Shown piece after piece: positions 39,201-45,200 of a DNA stretch of 64,000 nt. The position numbers were made by a program, and so were the translations under genes. Origin of the DNA: Megalonaias nervosa (Eukaryota; Mollusca; Bivalvia; Unionida; Unionidae); NCBI GenBank assembly GCA_016617855.1, contig JAECUM010003202.1, forward strand, positions 80,772-144,771, given 5' to 3'. Position 1 is the stretch's first letter, and every line of letters starts with the position of its first letter. The notes beneath the pieces were generated by a model. The model saw only the letters and a program-made list of their open reading frames with translations, ran no database searches and had not been told where the DNA came from.

Positions 39201-42200
39201 AAGCTATATATTCTTCTGGAAAAGTAATTATTTAATATGGTGACCACTGAGCATTGTTGCTATGGTTCATGTACAAGTGATTTGAGGTACCAGAAAGATG
39301 GTGTTTGGTTCACTGGATTTGGACACGGTTTTCCAAAGCCTGACGAGAAAGGTGTATGCATTGGGTACATCATTGCGGCCAACGTGATTTTACCATAAAA
39401 AAATGTGACAGAGGATACATATATATGTAGTTTGCACTAACTAAAGATACTGCCAAGCATAGGATAAATGTTGAATGGTCCATTGAGAGAATTAAAAAAT
39501 TTAGACTGTTACAGAAAGTAATCCCACTCAGTATTCAGCCTCTCTTTTCTCAGTGTGTATTTATTATAGGTTGTTTAGTCAATTTTCAAAATCCTCTTGT
39601 GCAGTAATTACAATCTAAGAAGTTTGTATTCTGAAATTCAACATACATATGCAGACAGTAAAGTTATTTTGACATGTACTTCCCTGTTGTTTGTAAAATG
39701 TGTATCATTTTAAGGCTAGCTGTCATCGTTAGAGACAGCTATTTTTGTATTACTTTTTCTATCAGTACATTCAGACAATTATACTTCCAGACAAAATGTA
39801 CTCATATACTTTTTCAATTAAGAAAATGTGTTATGCACATAGCATAAATATATGACATGAAAATAAACATAAATTTTCTTTCTCATTTTTTTAAACATTG
39901 TTACCAATTTACACATGAGACTCGGAAAAAGGGTAATGAAATCACTAATGCATATTACCAAAACAACCTACATTGATATATTTCTTGTTCAAATATCTTG
40001 AATATATATGCCAGATTTGTAGAATATGCATGAGCCATATTTAATTAAACCCTTTTATACCTATATGCATTAAAAAACATTCACTATGCAGAGTTTAAAT
40101 TGATGCACAAAGCAAAATAGAAATAGTAACTATACTACATGTACATTCCTCTTTCTTTACATGTTTAAAACATCAATCACATAAAGCGACACTTCATTCA
40201 TTCACTTTAATTGGGGGCAGTTCCCTTGGAATTTTCATCTCAAAATATTCAGGGCATATGTATTGGTAATGAAATTCTATCAACTTGTGCATTATACTGT
40301 TCCAAAAAGATTTGTCAAATCTGATCCTAGGAATTACACAGTCTACATCTGACTAAACCACAAAGTCACACCAGGGAACATTCATCTGCAATGATAATAA
40401 TAATAATAATAATAATAATAATTAGAAGAATAACAATAGCAAAAATAATCATTAACACATATAACAGTAACTTTTATTACTTACATATGCATGCAATTAT
40501 GACAAAATTACTGGGATTATTTGAGATGATAATAAAAATAATAATAATAAGGAGTAGAAGAATAATAATAGCAAAAATCCCATCAGATAACAGTAACTTT
40601 TATTACTTATATATCTATTCAATTATGACAAAATTACCAGGATTATCTGTGATAATAATAATAATAATAATAATCATAATAATGTCAATAATGAAAGGAT
40701 AATATAAGCACTGGAACAATAACAACAATAATAACAACAACAATAATAAATTGCATTTATAAATTTGAATATCAACATAATGGTGGGTGTTATGTGGTGC
40801 CTTGTTGTTTCAAACAGTACAAAACCATACAAGAATGTACAGTTATAAATCAAACACATGTCAAAGTGACTTCTGGTTTGTATGATTAATGTATACATAA
40901 AATATACTGCAGATAGGAAAAAAATCGACATTTCTGTTATTTACAACACTTTGCATACAGAAGAGTATTGAAAATACAAGATACAAAATGCAAGATTCAA
41001 GAAACGATCATTGCCCAGAAAACATAAATACAGTAGGTCCCGACATGTATAGTATTTGTTTTGACTCACCTTTTAAGCAGTATGCTGCTTTTTCCGTTTT
41101 TGGGCAGGCCTCAACATTCTCACCATCAATGTAACTGAATATTGGAACGCTCATCCATATTAGGATGAACAAATTTAGCACCTGGTACATCGTTTTCAGT
41201 AAGAACAATAATACGGAAAGTATCACTGGTTGTCATTATGCTGGTTCCCCTTGTCCAAAAATCTATTTTTAGAAACTTATATTACTGCGTGTGACGTATC
41301 AAAGAGGTAAAAAGTACAAGCGCCATTGACAATATTCATATGTATTTAATAAGTTGTGCTTTTAGGAGAACTGTTCTGTACCATGTTTCTTGAAGATTAT
41401 CTTCTTTTACAGGTGTATCCCACATCAATGCGTGCAGTTGGTTTAGGAGCTTGTAGTGGAATGGCCAGGATAGGGGCAATTGTTACACCTTTTGTAGCAC
41501 AGGTAGGAATCGACTCTCTTTGACAGCCTTAGTAGCCATATGAAGGAGTTTTGCAGGTTAATCGAGAATAGGACCTGAGTTCCTTTTTTTGGGATGAAAT
41601 TAGATCAGTTTGGCACAGAATTTTAAGGAGTGAATTGATACACTTGGACTCTGTACACCCATTATTGACCCTTTAGGACCTTTATAAGGATTCCTTGTAA
41701 TCGTAGGTAATAATGAATGAGTTTGTTGGAGACCTAAATACTAGCAAGGTTTTGTTATAGCAAGATAGTTGTTTAGATTTACAATATTAGGTGTTCTTTT
41801 CAGTTTTTATCAACTTAATTCATATAAAGACTGTAAACAGACTATTTTGTCTATTTTAAATAAATTGATAAATTTGCATAAGATATATTTTTAATCTGGA
41901 ATAAATAGAGAGAGATGCCCTAATGGCTTGTATATCAGATTTTAGATTCAAAACATTGTTATCATTTACATCATCTGTATTGTCAAGCTCTCTGCTTAAT
42001 ATGCAGATAACCTGAATATTTATTTTACAGACTCAGCATGCATGTTTTTTCTCCCAAGATATAGGGTGTTTCCCATCCCTCCTATCACTCATGGAAATCT
42101 CCTGCATACTCAAAAATTCTGAAACAGACATTTTTCTGGGTTATTTTTACACCTTGCTTCCAATAAAGTACATTTCTGGTAACGACAGAGGGATCACATG

Positions 42201-45200
42201 AGTCGGAGCATACTTAAAATGTATCTTTGGGTTATACTATATATGATCAGTAGAAATTCAGAAAGTATTAAAGAATTTAAGGGATTATGGTTAGATTAGA
42301 CATTACTAAAAAGCTCAGGTGATAAAAGAACAGGTTGATTTGGTATCGGTATTTATCGATATCTAACTATGTGTGATCCTCCGATGCTAAAACACCAAAA
42401 TAAAGGCAACTGAAATATCAAACAGAATTCAATAGAAACAGGAATTTTAGTTCTGCTATTTCAGTAAAGTTGATTTGAAGAGGAACTTCACCAATAGTGT
42501 CAATCTTGCAAAGTTTTGGCAGGTAGTGAATCTACCCACAGGCTGGAAACAGTTTAACTTCTTGGTGGACTCAGTAGAATTGTATTGACATTCCACATTC
42601 TAATGCAGATACTATAAGGACATTTTCAATTGTGATGAAAATATAGGCTGACACCAAAGGAAACATGGCTCCAGTAACAGAACATCATCTCCTCACAGTA
42701 AAGATCAACAATGGCAAAGACTGCCACAAATATAATCCAGACAATGATATCATAGGAGATGCTAAAAATGCGTGTGGTACATATAAGAAGAGTATGAATG
42801 GCGACAGCTCATGATGAAATAGACTGATGTGAAATGACATGCATGTTATAATATTTTAAAAAATGGAAATTTGTTTAATAGTTAAACTGCATTGTTATGA
42901 TAAGCTATGTTATTTTTGTATGCTAAAAATAATGTCAATGAAATTCCTTCCTCTTTTGAAGTCAAAACTCTTGAGCCAGTTTTACAAATCTCCTGATCTG
43001 TCCCAAGCTGACTTCTCTAAATGTAAAATCAACCATCCAGTTTTAAAAAAATTTTAATTTCTTAATTATCAATTCTTTTTCATTATCAGGTTCTGCTTAA
43101 GGCATCATCCTACATGGCAATAAGTACATATGGAGTTATGGCCCTTATAGCCACAGTGGCTTCTATTCTGCTGCCAATTGAGACGAAAGGGAGAGAAATG
43201 AAGGTAAACGTTTTTCTGTCATTCTTATTTACATCAACAGAGCTGATTGTTTTAAAGAAAGGTTTTTATGCACCACGATAAATTGAGAAGATTTTCGGTG
43301 TTACCATTATCTAGTCATATGTCCTTCAAGCCATTATACCATCCATCTCTCTTTCCATCAGTCTTCTTTGTTTTGGTTGGGTAAAAGACTGCTGAATAAG
43401 AATTATTGTTTCATGAACACATTTTGGTATTCATTACTTTAGCTGAGCATCACAGCGTACAGAAATTGAATTTTCTTACCAACTCTTCAATATGAAATTG
43501 ACTGATCATCAAATACAACTCCGAGGGCTTAAAAATGGTGGTTTCAAAGTTAATTTGTTTTTCTCTGACAGCAGTTCTTTTTTGTATTATTTATTATTAT
43601 ACCCCTGCAAACAATGTTGGCACTGTGTGCTGGAGGCGATATGTCCAACTCCCTGTCTGATCATCACATTTTGTTTAGTCTCCTGAGTGCTTTTAGATAT
43701 CCTTATGAACTGTGTTTTTCTATCATGTGTTCTGTACAAAATGGAACCTGTGTAATCAGCATTTTATAACTTATCCTCATATCTATTATATTTTTGTCTC
43801 GCCATCCATTCATCCAGCTATCACATTCTTATCTGGTTAATATCTCCTGAATCATTGGACTGCTCCAGTGGCCTAGTGGTTAGAGCTTCTGCCTCGGATG
43901 CATGAGGTCATGGTTTCAAACCCCAGCCAAGTCATACCAAAGACTTATAAAAATTATACTAACAGCTGCCTCGCAAGGCTCTCAGCATTAAGAGGTTAGT
44001 GTTAGAACTGGTTCACCCGGCGTCAGGATAATGTGACTGGGTGGGACATGATACTACATGTCTGTGGTACAATGCCCCAGTGCCAGACATCACTGTAAAC
44101 TGCCGCGCTGCAGACATCATAGCAGTGTGACTGCAGAATTGTTAAAGCTATGTTAAAAATGCAAATCACATACACACGCGCGTACGCACCTGAATCGTTG
44201 GAGATATCGTCATGAAACTTGGGATGCATTTGTTTTATGACAGTTATTCATGAGCCATTGCTTCAGCTGTCAGATTGGTACTTACATAGTTTTGTTACAA
44301 ATTCTGTCCCTCAATCCAGTCATAGGTCATGTAGTGGGTATTCTATAAGCACGCAGTTACTTACAGATCTGGTGATGTCACTAACAAGCTTTTGTGGAGG
44401 GAAGAATGCAAGAGCAAATCCATCATATTTTTAATAGCAGTTTTTCTTGTCAAATATGGCACGTCAATATTTATGATTAAGGCATTACATTTTTAACCTT
44501 TGTCTGTGCCCACCTTATTGCAGAGTATATTATGTCATGATGATGTCTTACCATCTGTTACCAATTTAGTTTCGACACAATAACTCAAGTTGTCCATCGT
44601 CCACAGTTATCAGACTTTGCAGATGGCTTATACTTCAGGTAAGAAAGACCCACAGCATTTTGGGATCAAAAGGTCAAAGGTCAAAATCACCGACTCAAAG
44701 AAGAAAAATAGTTTCCATGTGATAACTCTTGCTTTCTACCATCTGCAATTACTTAACTTTGTGTATGGTTTGCACTGGAGTAAAAAATAACCCTGTCAAT
44801 CTCAGATGAAAAGGTCAAAGGTCAAGGTCACTGACCAAAACAAGAAAAATGGTTTCTGTACAATAACTTGATTTGTCCACCATTTCCAGATACCAAACTT
44901 TATGGATGGTTTTGCACTTGGGGTAAGGAAATCCTTATTGATTTCAAGGTCAAAAGCCAAAGGTCAGGGTCAATGAAAGAAGAAAAAGGTTTCTGCATAA
45001 TAATTTCAGCTCAATATCATATACCTCAACCAGACTTTGTGGATGACTTGCACTTGAAATAAAGTAGAACCTTTCAGTCTTGGGGTTCAAAAAGTCAAAG
45101 TTTGAGGCCATTGTGACAAAGAAGAAAAAAATGGTTTTGGCACAAAAGAAACTCAGTCGTCTAGACAGAGGACTGTTTGTACATTGTGCATGTGTATAAT

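Larger units (their letters stand above)
39062..41324. mobile_element. ISL2EU-like DNA transposon, internally deleted
   Basis: The ends are GGCGCTTGTACTT and its exact complement AAGTACAAGCGCC, preceded and followed by AT (39060-39061 and 41325-41326). Counting the flanking bases, AATGGCGCTTGTACTT forms a 16-bp perfect inverted repeat. The left side encodes a THAP zinc-finger start and a DDE_4 transposase end on the + strand; the right side encodes a SAP-like remnant on the - strand. THAP plus DDE_4 in one gene and a SAP/nuclease gene convergent to it is the known ISL2EU layout. At about 2.3 kb both genes have lost most of their middle. AAT-rich microsatellites fill 40388-40750. Confidence 0.75.
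38646..41412 (+). other. SVOP intron of 2.8 kb occupied largely by an ISL2EU-like transposon
   Basis: The first 400 bases and the last 90 are plain intron. The element at 39062-41324 makes up the rest. Confidence 0.8.

Noticed and set aside
41008..41226. A - strand frame that looks like a signal peptide followed by an EGF-like start ([14 protein letters not shown]) and a GTGAGT donor, suggesting a nested growth-factor gene.
   Set aside because: The region lies inside an ISL2EU-like element, and the overlapping frame reads as the SAP start of its second protein with stops at likely Arg codons. No second EGF exon was found on the - strand.
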